Below are positions 7,601-15,383 of a DNA stretch of 35,119 nucleotides, one piece after another. The position numbers and the translations under genes were made by a program. The notes under the pieces are model-generated. The model ran no database searches and was not told where the DNA came from. It saw only the letters and a list, made by a program, of their open reading frames with translations. The stretch covers positions 1 to 35,119 of the forward strand of contig NZ_JAIVFO010000033.1 in NCBI RefSeq assembly GCF_029991245.1, written 5' to 3'. Source of the DNA: Xanthobacter autotrophicus. GTDB taxonomy: Bacteria > Pseudomonadota > Alphaproteobacteria > Rhizobiales > Xanthobacteraceae. Every line of letters begins with the position of its first letter. Within the stretch, counting starts at the first letter, position 1.

Positions 7601-10600
7601 TCACTTGCCCTTCTTCTCCGCCTCCATGCGCGCCTTCAGCGCGGCGAGGGCGGCAAACGGGCTGTCCGGATCCGCCGGCTTGTCGCGCCGGCGCTCCTGG
7701 TGCGGCGGACGCTGGTCCGCACGCTGGTCGGCGCGATGCTCGGGACGCGGGCCGCGATTGCCCTCACCCTCCCGCGGGCCGCGGAAGGGACGGTCGCCCC
7801 GGGGCGGACGGGGCGCACGCTCGCCCTCGGCTCCGGGGGCTCCGGGGGCTCCGGCGACCGCGGCGGGCGCCTCGGCGGGACGGCGATGGGGCGGACGGCC
7901 GTCGCGCCGCTCACCGCGGCGCTCGTTGTCCTTGCCACCCTCGCGGCGTTCCCCGTCCTTGCGCTCGCCGCCGAACCGGCGGCCTTCGCCGGCCGGACGC
8001 TCGCGGCGGGGTGCGCCCGGCGGACGGCCGGGACGCCACACCTCGATCATCTCGGGCTCGGCAGGCGCGCCTTCCACGGCCTCGGGACCACCGGGAGCGG
8101 CGGGCGCACTGACCTCGGCCGCCACTTCGGCGGCGGTGGGATCACCGGTTTCCTCAAGGACCTCGACCGCCGCTTCCGCCTCGATCTCGTCGGCGATGAC
8201 GGCGTCCGCTTCCTCCGCTTCGGAAACGTCCGGCCCGGAAACGTCGGTCTCGGAAACGTCGGGCTCGATCACCTCGGGCTCGACCACCTGGGGCGCAACC
8301 TCGGTCGCCTCGGCCGCGATTTCGGCGGCGGGAGTCTCAACCTCGACGGCCTCGACCTCAGGGGCCTCGACCTCAGGGGCCTCGACCTCGGCCCCCTCCG
8401 CAGGCGCAGCCGCGGCGGGCGGCGCGTCGAACAGCAGGTCGGCCTCGATGGCGCCTTCCGGCAGGGGCGCGAATTCCACCGGCGCGGGCGCGGCGACAGG
8501 CGCCTCGGCCTCCGGCGGGGGCGGCGGGCGGCGCTCCATGCGGTAGCCCAGCGACTTCAGGATGGAGGCGAAATCCTCCCCCGAGCAGCCGGCCAGCGAG
8601 GTCATGCCCACGGTCACGGTGAAGCCGCGTCCGTCCACGGCGCCGGCCGGCTTGGGGCCGGCGGAGCCCGGCCGCCAGGCCAGCGCCGGGCGGATGAGGT
8701 CGGCGAGACGCTCCAGGATGTCCACGCGCACGGCGCGCTCACCGCACACCCGGAAGCCCACGGCGCGGTAGAGCCCCTTCTGGACCTCATGGTCCACCGG
8801 GATGGAGGTGCGCCCGGAGGCGGCCAGGTGCGGCAGCTCGTCGAGGCCCTTCTGGGCGAGGCCGCCGTGCTTCAGCGCATAAAGCTCGGCCGCGAGCGAG
8901 CGCGGGGCGGGCTTCAGCAGCGCCGGCAGATAGATGTGATGGGCGCCGAAGCGCACGCCATAGCCACGCAGGGTGGCGCGGGCGGCCTGGTCGAGCCCCT
9001 TCACCTCCTCGGACACGCGGGCGCGCTCCAGCACGCCGAGGCTCTCGACGATCTGGAAGGCGATGCCACGGGCGATGCCGGTGATGTCCTCCGCCGTGCC
9101 GAGCTTGGTCAGAGCGCCGAGCAGCTTTTCGATGTGGGCCGAAAGCCACAGGGCGATGCGCGCGTCCACCTGGTCGCGGACCGTGCCGGTGAGATGCTCG
9201 TCGGCGATGATCTTGAAGCGCGGCTTCAGCACCTCGTCGCCGGGGATGAGCTTGGCCACCGCCTCCCCCGTCCAGCGGACGGTGCCGTCGAACGTGAGCA
9301 CGAAGGCCTCGTCCACGGCCTGGGCGACGCGGGCGGCGCGCTGCTCGATCTCGCCCGCCAGCGCCTTCTGGGCAGCGGCGCGCAGGGCCTTGGCCTCCTC
9401 CCCGCCCGCCGCCGGATCCGGGGCGAACTGGAAGCCATGGAGGTGGCCGATGACATGGCCTTCAACGGTAACGTCACCGGTCTTGCTGATTTCAGTTTCG
9501 AGCATCGTGTTCTCTCGCAGGCGCCGCATGAGCACGCTGGTTCGCCGGTCCACGAAACGCTGGGCCAGCCTTTCGTGCAGTGCGTCCGACAGCTTGTCTT
9601 CGACCCCTCTCGTGACGCCTTGCCAGTGCCCCGGATCCTTGAGCCAGTCGGGCCGGTTGGCCACGAAGGTAAGGGTTCTCACCTGCGCGATCCGGTTCGA
9701 CAACGTGTCGATGTCGCCTTCTTGGCGATCGGTCAAGGCGATTTGACGGGCGAACCACGTATCGGGGATAAATCCGCCCCCCGAAAGGTGCCCGAAAAGC
9801 GTTGCCACCAGTTCCGCATGGGCTCCCGGAGACACCTTGCGATAATCCGGCACCTGGCAGGCGTCCCACAACCTTTCCACATCGGAGGGCGAGGCGAGGC
9901 GGGCTGTCACCTCCGTGTCCCGGCTCATGATTTCGAGCACGGCCACGTCGTCGGCGACGGGCGCGCGGGTCAGCCCCTCCTCCCTGGGAAGCTGGGAGAG
10001 GCTGGCGAGAAGGGCGGTGGCGGTGCGGAAATCCGGGACGGCGTTGCGCCATTGCAACACCTTCGCGGTGTCGAACACATGCTCTTCCAGCCGGCCCACC
10101 AATTCCTCGTCGAAGGGCGGGCAGCGCCCGGTGGTGCCGAAGGTGCCGTCGCGCGTCGCCCGCCCGGCGCGGCCGGCGATCTGCGCCATCTCGGACGCAT
10201 TGAGCTTGCGGAACTGCCAGCCGTCGAACTTGCGGTCCGAGGCGAAGGCCACATGGTCCACGTCGAGGTTGAGGCCCATGCCGATGGCATCGGTGGCGAC
10301 GAGATAATCCACGTCGCCGCTCTGGTAGAGCTCGACCTGGGCATTGCGGGTGCGGGGCGAGAGCGATCCCATCACCACCGCTGCCCCGCCGCGCTGGCGG
10401 CGGATGAACTCGGCGATGGAATAGACCTCCTCCGCCGAGAAGGCGACGATGGCCGAGCGCCGGGGCAGGCGGGAAATCTTCTTCTCGCCGGCGAAGGTGA
10501 GGGTGGAGAGGCGCGGGCGCACCACGATGTTCACGCCCGGCAGCAGCTTCTCGATCAGCGGCCGCATGGTGGCGGAGCCGAGCAGCAGCGTCTCGTGCCG

Positions 10601-11050
10601 GCCGCGCCGGTTCAGCATCCGCTCGGTGAAGACATGGCCGCGGTCCAGGTCGGTGGCGAGCTGGATCTCGTCGATGGCGACGAAGGACACGTCCAGGTCG
10701 CGCGGCATGGCCTCCACGGTGGAGACCCAGTAGCGCGGGTTTTTAGGCTTGATCTTCTCCTCGCCGGTGACGAGGGCCACCTTGTCCGCCCCCACCCGCT
10801 CGACGATGCGCTGGTACACCTCGCGCGCGAGCAGGCGCAGCGGCAGGCCGATGATGCCGCTCTCGTGGCCCAGCATGCGCTCGATGGCGAGATGGGTCTT
10901 GCCCGTATTGGTGGGGCCGAGGACCGCGCTCACCCCCCGCGCCCTCACGGTGCGCGGCAGCACGGCCCATTGGGTGACGTCATCCATCGGCTGAATATCG
11001 GTCCGCTCACGTGTGGGGAGTTCTGTAGCATATCGGGACAGGGCGGCCAT
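7601..11050 (-). CDS. Suv3-like DExH RNA helicase with long low-complexity tail
   Basis: This 1,149-residue protein is a superfamily 2 helicase related to mitochondrial Suv3. Its helicase core shows GPTNTGKT (45-52), DEIQ (127-130), SAT (159-161), VATDAIGMGL (251-260) and QIAGRAGR (290-297). The core is followed by a long helical region to about residue 800. The rest is low complexity: an acidic stretch with repeated EAPEV units and ExDVS pentads, then a basic Arg/Gly-rich stretch (ERRGERRDGRPPHRR) likely to bind RNA. It ends in the conserved SPFAALAALKARMEAEKK. A DEIQ box and the core order support RNA unwinding, presumably in RNA turnover. The ATG at 11050 is the longest start, but the in-frame ATG at 10987 is possible because neither has a good Shine-Dalgarno. 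It heads a gene row with the S4 protein and fdxA. Confidence 0.92.
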   Translation of the reverse strand: MAALSRYATELPTRERTDIQPMDDVTQWAVLPRTVRARGVSAVLGPTNTGKTHLAIERMLGHESGIIGLPLRLLAREVYQRIVERVGADKVALVTGEEKIKPKNPRYWVSTVEAMPRDLDVSFVAIDEIQLATDLDRGHVFTERMLNRRGRHETLLLGSATMRPLIEKLLPGVNIVVRPRLSTLTFAGEKKISRLPRRSAIVAFSAEEVYSIAEFIRRQRGGAAVVMGSLSPRTRNAQVELYQSGDVDYLVATDAIGMGLNLDVDHVAFASDRKFDGWQFRKLNASEMAQIAGRAGRATRDGTFGTTGRCPPFDEELVGRLEEHVFDTAKVLQWRNAVPDFRTATALLASLSQLPREEGLTRAPVADDVAVLEIMSRDTEVTARLASPSDVERLWDACQVPDYRKVSPGAHAELVATLFGHLSGGGFIPDTWFARQIALTDRQEGDIDTLSNRIAQVRTLTFVANRPDWLKDPGHWQGVTRGVEDKLSDALHERLAQRFVDRRTSVLMRRLRENTMLETEISKTGDVTVEGHVIGHLHGFQFAPDPAAGGEEAKALRAAAQKALAGEIEQRAARVAQAVDEAFVLTFDGTVRWTGEAVAKLIPGDEVLKPRFKIIADEHLTGTVRDQVDARIALWLSAHIEKLLGALTKLGTAEDITGIARGIAFQIVESLGVLERARVSEEVKGLDQAARATLRGYGVRFGAHHIYLPALLKPAPRSLAAELYALKHGGLAQKGLDELPHLAASGRTSIPVDHEVQKGLYRAVGFRVCGERAVRVDILERLADLIRPALAWRPGSAGPKPAGAVDGRGFTVTVGMTSLAGCSGEDFASILKSLGYRMERRPPPPPEAEAPVAAPAPVEFAPLPEGAIEADLLFDAPPAAAAPAEGAEVEAPEVEAPEVEAVEVETPAAEIAAEATEVAPQVVEPEVIEPDVSETDVSGPDVSEAEEADAVIADEIEAEAAVEVLEETGDPTAAEVAAEVSAPAAPGGPEAVEGAPAEPEMIEVWRPGRPPGAPRRERPAGEGRRFGGERKDGERREGGKDNERRGERRDGRPPHRRPAEAPAAVAGAPGAPGAEGERAPRPPRGDRPFRGPREGEGNRGPRPEHRADQRADQRPPHQERRRDKPADPDSPFAALAALKARMEAEKKGK
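8219..8397. repeat. In-gene 15-bp tandem repeats (helicase acidic tail)
   Basis: Two clusters of 15-bp units lie inside the helicase gene. About 8219-8290 encodes repeated PDVSE-type pentads (units built on CGGAAACGTCGG), and about 8355-8397 has near-identical units built on GGCCTCGACCTCAGG encoding EAPEV. The repeats keep the frame, so copy-number changes would only lengthen or shorten the disordered acidic tail. Confidence 0.7.
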
Positions 11051-11433
11051 GGCGAAAGGGGGGCGTGAACAATTTGCGAACGCAAGGGGAGCGAATCACC
11101 GCTGCCCGCCTGTTCACGCCGCGTTCCGCACGGCTCCCCCACCGCGACGCGGCGTTACGACGGCATGCCCGGGCACGGCCCGGTGTCCTGGATCGGGACG
11201 ACAAGTGGGGCCCATGAGAACAAAAAAGAAACGGAAGGCGCGCGAATCACAGCCTGTGGAAAAGTCCCTTTTGTTCCCCCGGCGGCGGACACGGCGGGAC
11301 GTAGCCTCCCCTGCCCTGCTCCATCGCGGCGCGAAGGCGGCCCGTCACCTCCCGTCAGCCCCTTGACTTCATGCACCTTTTCAGTCCCATGAAAAACGCC
11401 GCAGACAGGCGGCGACCCCTCAGGAGGTGGCTG
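11051..11433. other. Divergent intergenic region between helicase and creatininase-family gene
   Basis: This 383-bp region must hold the promoters of the helicase row (minus) and of the creatininase-family gene (plus). It contains a perfect palindrome TGCCCGGGCA at 11166-11175 and a TTGACT at 11363-11368 that could be a -35 element for the plus-strand gene. No clear -10 element matches it. No credible coding frame was found. Confidence 0.4.
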
Positions 11434-12228
11434 GTGTTTCTCAAGTGGGCAGAACTCTCCTCCCCGGCCATCGCCGCCCTCGACAAGACGCGGCTCGTTG
11501 CCGTCCTTCCCGTCGCCGCGGTTGAGCAGCACGGCCCGCATCTGCCGCTGGGAACCGACCTTTTCATCGCCGAAGGCTATATCGAGCGCATCGCGCCCCA
11601 GGTGCCGCGCGAGGTGGATGCCGTATTCCTCCCGGTGCAGGCGGTGGGCAAGTCCGACGAACACATCACCTTTGCCGGCACGCTCACCCTGTCGCCCGCC
11701 ACCGCGCTGACCGCCTGGGTGGAGCTGGGCGAGAGCCTTGCCCGCGCCGGGGTGCGGCGCCTCGTGCTCATGAACACCCATGGCGGCAACGTGCCGGTCA
11801 TCGATCTCGTGGCCCGCACCCTGCGCGTGAAGCACCGCATGCTCGCCGTCACCTGCTCCATGCACCGCTTCGGCTATCCGGTGGGCCTGTTCACGGACCA
11901 CGAACGCGCCCACGGCATCCATGGCGGCGAGATCGAGACCTCGCTCATGCTCGCCTACCGCCCCGAGCTGGTGGACATGACCCATGCGGGCGACTTCACC
12001 CCCTACAGCGTGGCCATGGAGAGCGAATTCGCGCGGCTTCGGGCCAACCACCCGGTGGGCTTCGGCTGGCTCGCCGAGGATTTGAGCGCCGATGGCGCCA
12101 TGGGCGACGCGCGCGGCGCCACCGCCCTGAAGGGCGAGGCGGCAGCGGAATTCGGCGCCCGGGCCTTCGTGGAGCTGCTGAAGGACGTGGCGAACTTCGA
12201 CCTGGAGCGCTTCGACCACCACGTGTGA
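11434..12228 (+). CDS. Creatininase-family amidohydrolase
   Basis: This 264-residue metal-dependent hydrolase belongs to the creatininase family, which also includes the mycofactocin protein MftE and FAPy deformylases. Metal-binding and active-site motifs are EQHGPHLPLGTD (E31, H33 and D42 from the chosen start), then NTHGGN and HGGEIETS. I chose the GTG at 11434 because AGGAGG (11422-11427) lies six bases ahead and because homologues begin close to the KWAEL segment. ATGs at 11371 and 11389 are in frame but lack a ribosome-binding site. The substrate cannot be named: no creatine or mycofactocin genes are nearby. The gene is monocistronic and converges on the NUDIX gene. Confidence 0.87.
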   Translation: MFLKWAELSSPAIAALDKTRLVAVLPVAAVEQHGPHLPLGTDLFIAEGYIERIAPQVPREVDAVFLPVQAVGKSDEHITFAGTLTLSPATALTAWVELGESLARAGVRRLVLMNTHGGNVPVIDLVARTLRVKHRMLAVTCSMHRFGYPVGLFTDHERAHGIHGGEIETSLMLAYRPELVDMTHAGDFTPYSVAMESEFARLRANHPVGFGWLAEDLSADGAMGDARGATALKGEAAAEFGARAFVELLKDVANFDLERFDHHV

Positions 12229-12232
12229 TCCC

Positions 12233-12320
12233 GACGGCCTTTTGTCTGCGACCAAGGCCAAGAGGGTTTCGCTCAGGCGCCGCGCGGGCTCAGGACGGCC
12301 TTTTGTCTGCGACCAAGGCC
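12233..12320. repeat. Exact 27-bp direct repeat containing a hairpin
   Basis: Identical 27-bp copies occupy 12233-12259 and 12294-12320. Each starts GACGGCCTTTTG and ends GCGACCAAGGCC, and can fold as GGCCTT...AAGGCC with an inner GTC/GAC pairing. The element lies between the convergent creatininase-family and NUDIX genes, where a bidirectional terminator would be expected. There is no U-run after the stem. Confidence 0.8.
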
Positions 12321-12331
12321 GTTGGCAAAGG

Positions 12332-12982
12332 TCAGGACCGCGCGCGCCGCTCCGCCGCCGCGATCAGCTCCGGCAGGCGGGCGCGATTCAGCGCCAGCCA
12401 TTGCAGGGCGAGGATGAGGAAGCCGTTGATGCAGCGCCCCTGCGCGATGGCGGCCAGCGCCCCGTCCACTGGCACCGCGAAGGGCTGCGTCATCTCCGTC
12501 TCGTGCCGCGCCCCGGCCCGCGCGGGCAGCGCGTCCGCATCAAGGATGCCGAGGTACATCAGGGCGAATTCGTCGGTGACGCCCGGCGTCGGCGTGAAGC
12601 TGAGCATGGGCAAAACGAGGCGCGGTTCCACACCGGTCTCCTCGATGCATTCGCGCACCGCCGCCGCTTCCGGGTCCTCGCCCGCTTCCACCAGCCCGGC
12701 CACGATCTCCACCATCTCGCCCCGCCCCTGGGACAGATGGGCGGTGAGGCGGAACTGGCGGATCAGCACCACCAGGTCGCGCCCGGGATCATAGCCGAGC
12801 ACCCCCACCACGCGGCCACCCCGGACGATGTCGCGCACCTGCGCATCTGACGTGCCGTCGTCATGGTGCAGCACCAGGCGGTAGCGCTCGTAGGGCCGGA
12901 AGCCCTTGGCCAGCAGTTCCGGGCCCTCCACGTCCACCCGCGCGGGGCGGTCCTCCATGAGGGTCGGCTCTCCCCTTGTCAT
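12332..12982 (-). CDS. NUDIX hydrolase, ADP-ribose-pyrophosphatase-like
   Basis: This 216-residue protein has a complete NUDIX box, GLVEAGEDPEAAAVRECIEE followed by TGV, with the G-x5-E-x7-RE-x2-EE-x-G spacing. Upstream VLIRQFRLTAHL and downstream LSFTPTPGVTDEF with YLG resemble the ADP-ribose pyrophosphatase (NudF/TrgB) group, which split ADP-ribose or related nucleoside diphosphate sugars. Its ATG overlaps the yejF stop codon in a 4-bp ATGA (12979-12982), so it is the last gene of the peptide-transporter operon and is probably translationally coupled. A shorter start at Met9 (MEDRPARVD) is possible. The link between a peptide importer and this hydrolase is unexplained. Confidence 0.9.
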   Translation of the reverse strand: MTRGEPTLMEDRPARVDVEGPELLAKGFRPYERYRLVLHHDDGTSDAQVRDIVRGGRVVGVLGYDPGRDLVVLIRQFRLTAHLSQGRGEMVEIVAGLVEAGEDPEAAAVRECIEETGVEPRLVLPMLSFTPTPGVTDEFALMYLGILDADALPARAGARHETEMTQPFAVPVDGALAAIAQGRCINGFLILALQWLALNRARLPELIAAAERRARS

Positions 12983-14622
12983 TGGCGCACCACGCCCTGG
13001 CCGGCGATCTCCAGGTTGAAGGCGGCGGCGAACAGGGCCCGCGTATAGGCCTCCTTCGGCTGCTCGAACACCTGGCGCGCCTCGCCTTCCTCCACCATCT
13101 TGCCGTCGCGCATGACGAGGATACGGCTCGCCAGCGCCGAGACCACGCGCAGGTCGTGGGAGATGAACATGAAGGTGAGGTCGCGCTTGCGCTGGAGCGC
13201 GCGCAGCAGGTCCACGATCTGCGCCTGCACGATCATGTCGAGGGCGCTTGTGGGTTCGTCCAGCACCACGAAGGAGGGCTCCAGCGCCATGGCCCGGGCG
13301 ATGGAGATGCGCTGGCGCTGGCCGCCGGAGAACTCATGGGGATAGCGGTGCCGGCTCTCGGGATCGAGCCCCACGTCTTCCAGCGCCGCCACCACCCGCG
13401 CCTCCCGCGCCTCGGCGGAGAGGCCGCGCTGGTGGACCAGAAGCCCCTCCCCCACGATGTCGCTCACCGACATGCGCGGCGAGAGCGCGCCATAGGGGTC
13501 CTGGAACACGATCTGCATGTCGGAGCGCAGGGGGCGCATGGACTTGAAGGAGAGGCCGTCGATGCGGCGGCCGAGGAAGGCCACCGGCCCCTGGCTGGAG
13601 ATGAGCCGCAGGATGGCAAGGCCCAGCGTGGTCTTGCCCGATCCCGATTCCCCCACCACCCCCAGCGTCTCACCCCGGCGGATGGCGATGGAGACGCCGT
13701 CCACCGCCTTCACGTAGCCCACCGTCTTGCGCAGGATGCCGCGCTTGATGGGGAAATGCACCTTGAGGTCGGTGGTCTCCACCACGATGGGCGCGTCGGG
13801 GACGACGGGGGCGGGATCGGGCCGCGGCTCGGCCTTCAGCAGGGCCTGGGTGTAGGGGTGGCGCGGATGGAGGAAGGTGTCCTCGGCCCCGCCCTGCTCC
13901 ACGATCTCGCCCCGCTGCATCACGCACACCCGGTCGGCGATCTTGCGCACGATGTTGAGGTCGTGGGTGATGAACAGCATGGCCATGCCGAGGCGGGCCT
14001 GAAGCTCCTTCAAGAGCTTCAGGATCTGCGCCTGCACGGTGACGTCGAGGGCGGGGGTGGGCTCGTCGGCGATGAGCAGGTCCGGCTCGTTGGCCAGCGC
14101 CATGGCGATCATCACGCGCTGGCGCTGGCCGCCGGAAAGCTGATGCGGATAGGCGGTGAGCCGCTCTTCCGGCTTGGGAATGCCCACCTCGCCCAGAAGC
14201 TCCAGCGTCCGCGCCCGCGCGGCGGCGGCGCCCATGCCGCGATGGAGGGTCAGCATCTCCACCACCTGCTGCTCGATGGTGTGGAGCGGGTTCAGCGAAC
14301 TCATGGGCTCCTGGAACACCATGGTGATCTTGTTGCCCCGCACCGCCCGCAGCTCGCGCTCGGGGACGGCCAGCAGGTCGCGCCCCTCGAACAGGATGCG
14401 GCCGGAGGGGTGGCTGGCTGCGGGATAATTCAGCAGCTTCAGGATGGAGAGCGCCGTCACCGACTTGCCGGAGCCGGATTCGCCCACCAGCGCCAGCGTC
14501 TCCCCCTTGGACAGGGCGAACGACACATGCTTCACCGCCGGCGCCTGCCCGGTGCCGCTGGGATCATCGGCCCGGCGGAAGGCGACGGAGAGGTCCTCGA
14601 CGGAAAGAAGGGGTTGGGTCAT
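12979..14622 (-). CDS. yejF: Peptide ABC transporter ATP-binding protein YejF
   Basis: This 547-residue protein carries two fused ABC ATPase domains, the usual YejF form, and powers the YejABEF peptide importer at the inner membrane. Domain 1 has GESGSGKS (47-54), the signature LSGGQRQR and Walker [13 protein letters not shown]. Domain 2 has GESGSGKT, the signature FSGGQRQR and Walker [13 protein letters not shown]. Oligopeptide-type C-terminal pieces ([26 protein letters not shown]) follow each. The ATG at 14622 overlaps the stop of the PIN-domain gene by four bases (ATGA, 14619-14622). In most relatives yejF directly follows yejE; here a toxin-antitoxin pair intervenes, so yejF translation may depend on the toxin gene being read. 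Confidence 0.95.
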   Translation of the reverse strand: MTQPLLSVEDLSVAFRRADDPSGTGQAPAVKHVSFALSKGETLALVGESGSGKSVTALSILKLLNYPAASHPSGRILFEGRDLLAVPERELRAVRGNKITMVFQEPMSSLNPLHTIEQQVVEMLTLHRGMGAAAARARTLELLGEVGIPKPEERLTAYPHQLSGGQRQRVMIAMALANEPDLLIADEPTPALDVTVQAQILKLLKELQARLGMAMLFITHDLNIVRKIADRVCVMQRGEIVEQGGAEDTFLHPRHPYTQALLKAEPRPDPAPVVPDAPIVVETTDLKVHFPIKRGILRKTVGYVKAVDGVSIAIRRGETLGVVGESGSGKTTLGLAILRLISSQGPVAFLGRRIDGLSFKSMRPLRSDMQIVFQDPYGALSPRMSVSDIVGEGLLVHQRGLSAEAREARVVAALEDVGLDPESRHRYPHEFSGGQRQRISIARAMALEPSFVVLDEPTSALDMIVQAQIVDLLRALQRKRDLTFMFISHDLRVVSALASRILVMRDGKMVEEGEARQVFEQPKEAYTRALFAAAFNLEIAGQGVVRQ

Positions 14623-15068
14623 GACATCATCTCGATAAAGGCGTTGATGTCGCTGCTGCTGGGGTCCACCAAACCGAGAGCCGTAGCCCCTCTGAGACGT
14701 TTGTCTCCCGTCAAGATGAAGGTACATCCGGCATGCTCGGCGGTCGCGATGTGGATCGCATCCGGCAACTTGATCTTCGGCCCTCTGTTGCGGATGTGCG
14801 CCGAAAGACCCAGAATTTCGCGAGAGACGGGCAACGTCTCCAACTGGCTTTCTTTCATACCCGCGAGGAGGTTATTGTAGATCGCTTTCAGCTTGAAATC
14901 CTGCTCGCGCAGCGGTTTGACGAGGAGTTCAGCCAACGACAGTTCGCTGGTAACAACCTTCAGCCCCGTCTTGGCCGCGGCATCAACGACAGCCGAGAAA
15001 CGGCCTGATGGAATATCCGCGCCTTCTACGGCCAGAATGATCGCATTCGCGTCGAAGTAGAGGCGCAC
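14619..15068 (-). CDS. PIN-domain toxin (VapC-like ribonuclease)
   Basis: This 149-residue PIN-domain protein has the expected metal-binding acids: D6 in LYFDANAI, E47 in SELSLAE, D103 in LPDAIHIATA and D122 in LTGDKRL. PIN proteins of this kind are usually the RNase half of type II toxin-antitoxin pairs. The start is GTG at 15068, seven bases past the end of the presumed antitoxin gene. The stop overlaps the yejF start (ATGA). Base composition is visibly less GC-rich than in the yej genes around it, which suggests acquisition by transfer. All catalytic residues are present, so the toxin is probably active; its RNA target is unknown. Confidence 0.88.
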   Translation of the reverse strand: MRLYFDANAIILAVEGADIPSGRFSAVVDAAAKTGLKVVTSELSLAELLVKPLREQDFKLKAIYNNLLAGMKESQLETLPVSREILGLSAHIRNRGPKIKLPDAIHIATAEHAGCTFILTGDKRLRGATALGLVDPSSSDINAFIEMMS

Positions 15069-15074
15069 GATGGC

Positions 15075-15344
15075 TCAGTCCCATTCGTCACGCAATGCGC
15101 GGATGCGCTGGACCGCTTCTTCCGCAGTGACATTGCGAGGCCCGACAAGCGCCCGGGCTTCTTCAATCGTCATCGGCTTCGGGTTTTCCAGGATATCCTT
15201 AACCAAAGCCTTAAGCTCCTCAAGGCTGGGCTTGGTGGCCACCTCCTCCACCGTCACGGTCACGGTGGCGCCTTCCGGCAGTCCCTCCCGCAGATCCTCC
15301 GGCAGCTTCTCCACCGGGTAGTGCTCGCGCACGATCCTGTTCAT
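15075..15344 (-). CDS. Presumed antitoxin partner of the PIN toxin
   Basis: This 89-residue protein sits directly upstream of the PIN gene on the same strand, as antitoxins do. The N-terminal part, NRIVREHYPVEKLPEDLREG, is followed by ATVTVTVEEV, a strand that could form a DNA-binding dimer. The C-terminal half is acidic and helical (TIEEARALVG, EEAVQRIRALRDEWD) and likely wraps the toxin. I recognise the arrangement more than the family. The ATG at 15344 has GTGAAGG close ahead; a GTG at 15380, just after the yejE stop, would add twelve residues and is an alternative. Antitoxins of this class usually repress their own promoter, but no separate promoter is obvious here because the gene follows yejE so closely. 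Confidence 0.75.
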   Translation of the reverse strand: MNRIVREHYPVEKLPEDLREGLPEGATVTVTVEEVATKPSLEELKALVKDILENPKPMTIEEARALVGPRNVTAEEAVQRIRALRDEWD

Positions 15345-15383
15345 CGCCTTCACCCGATCAGCCCGCTTCAATCCTACCACACC

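Noticed and set aside
7523..11068. 1,181-codon open frame on the plus strand opposite the helicase gene
   Set aside because: It is an antisense shadow of a GC-rich gene. The minus strand carries intact helicase motifs, and the plus-strand translation is low-complexity Gly/Arg/His with no family features.
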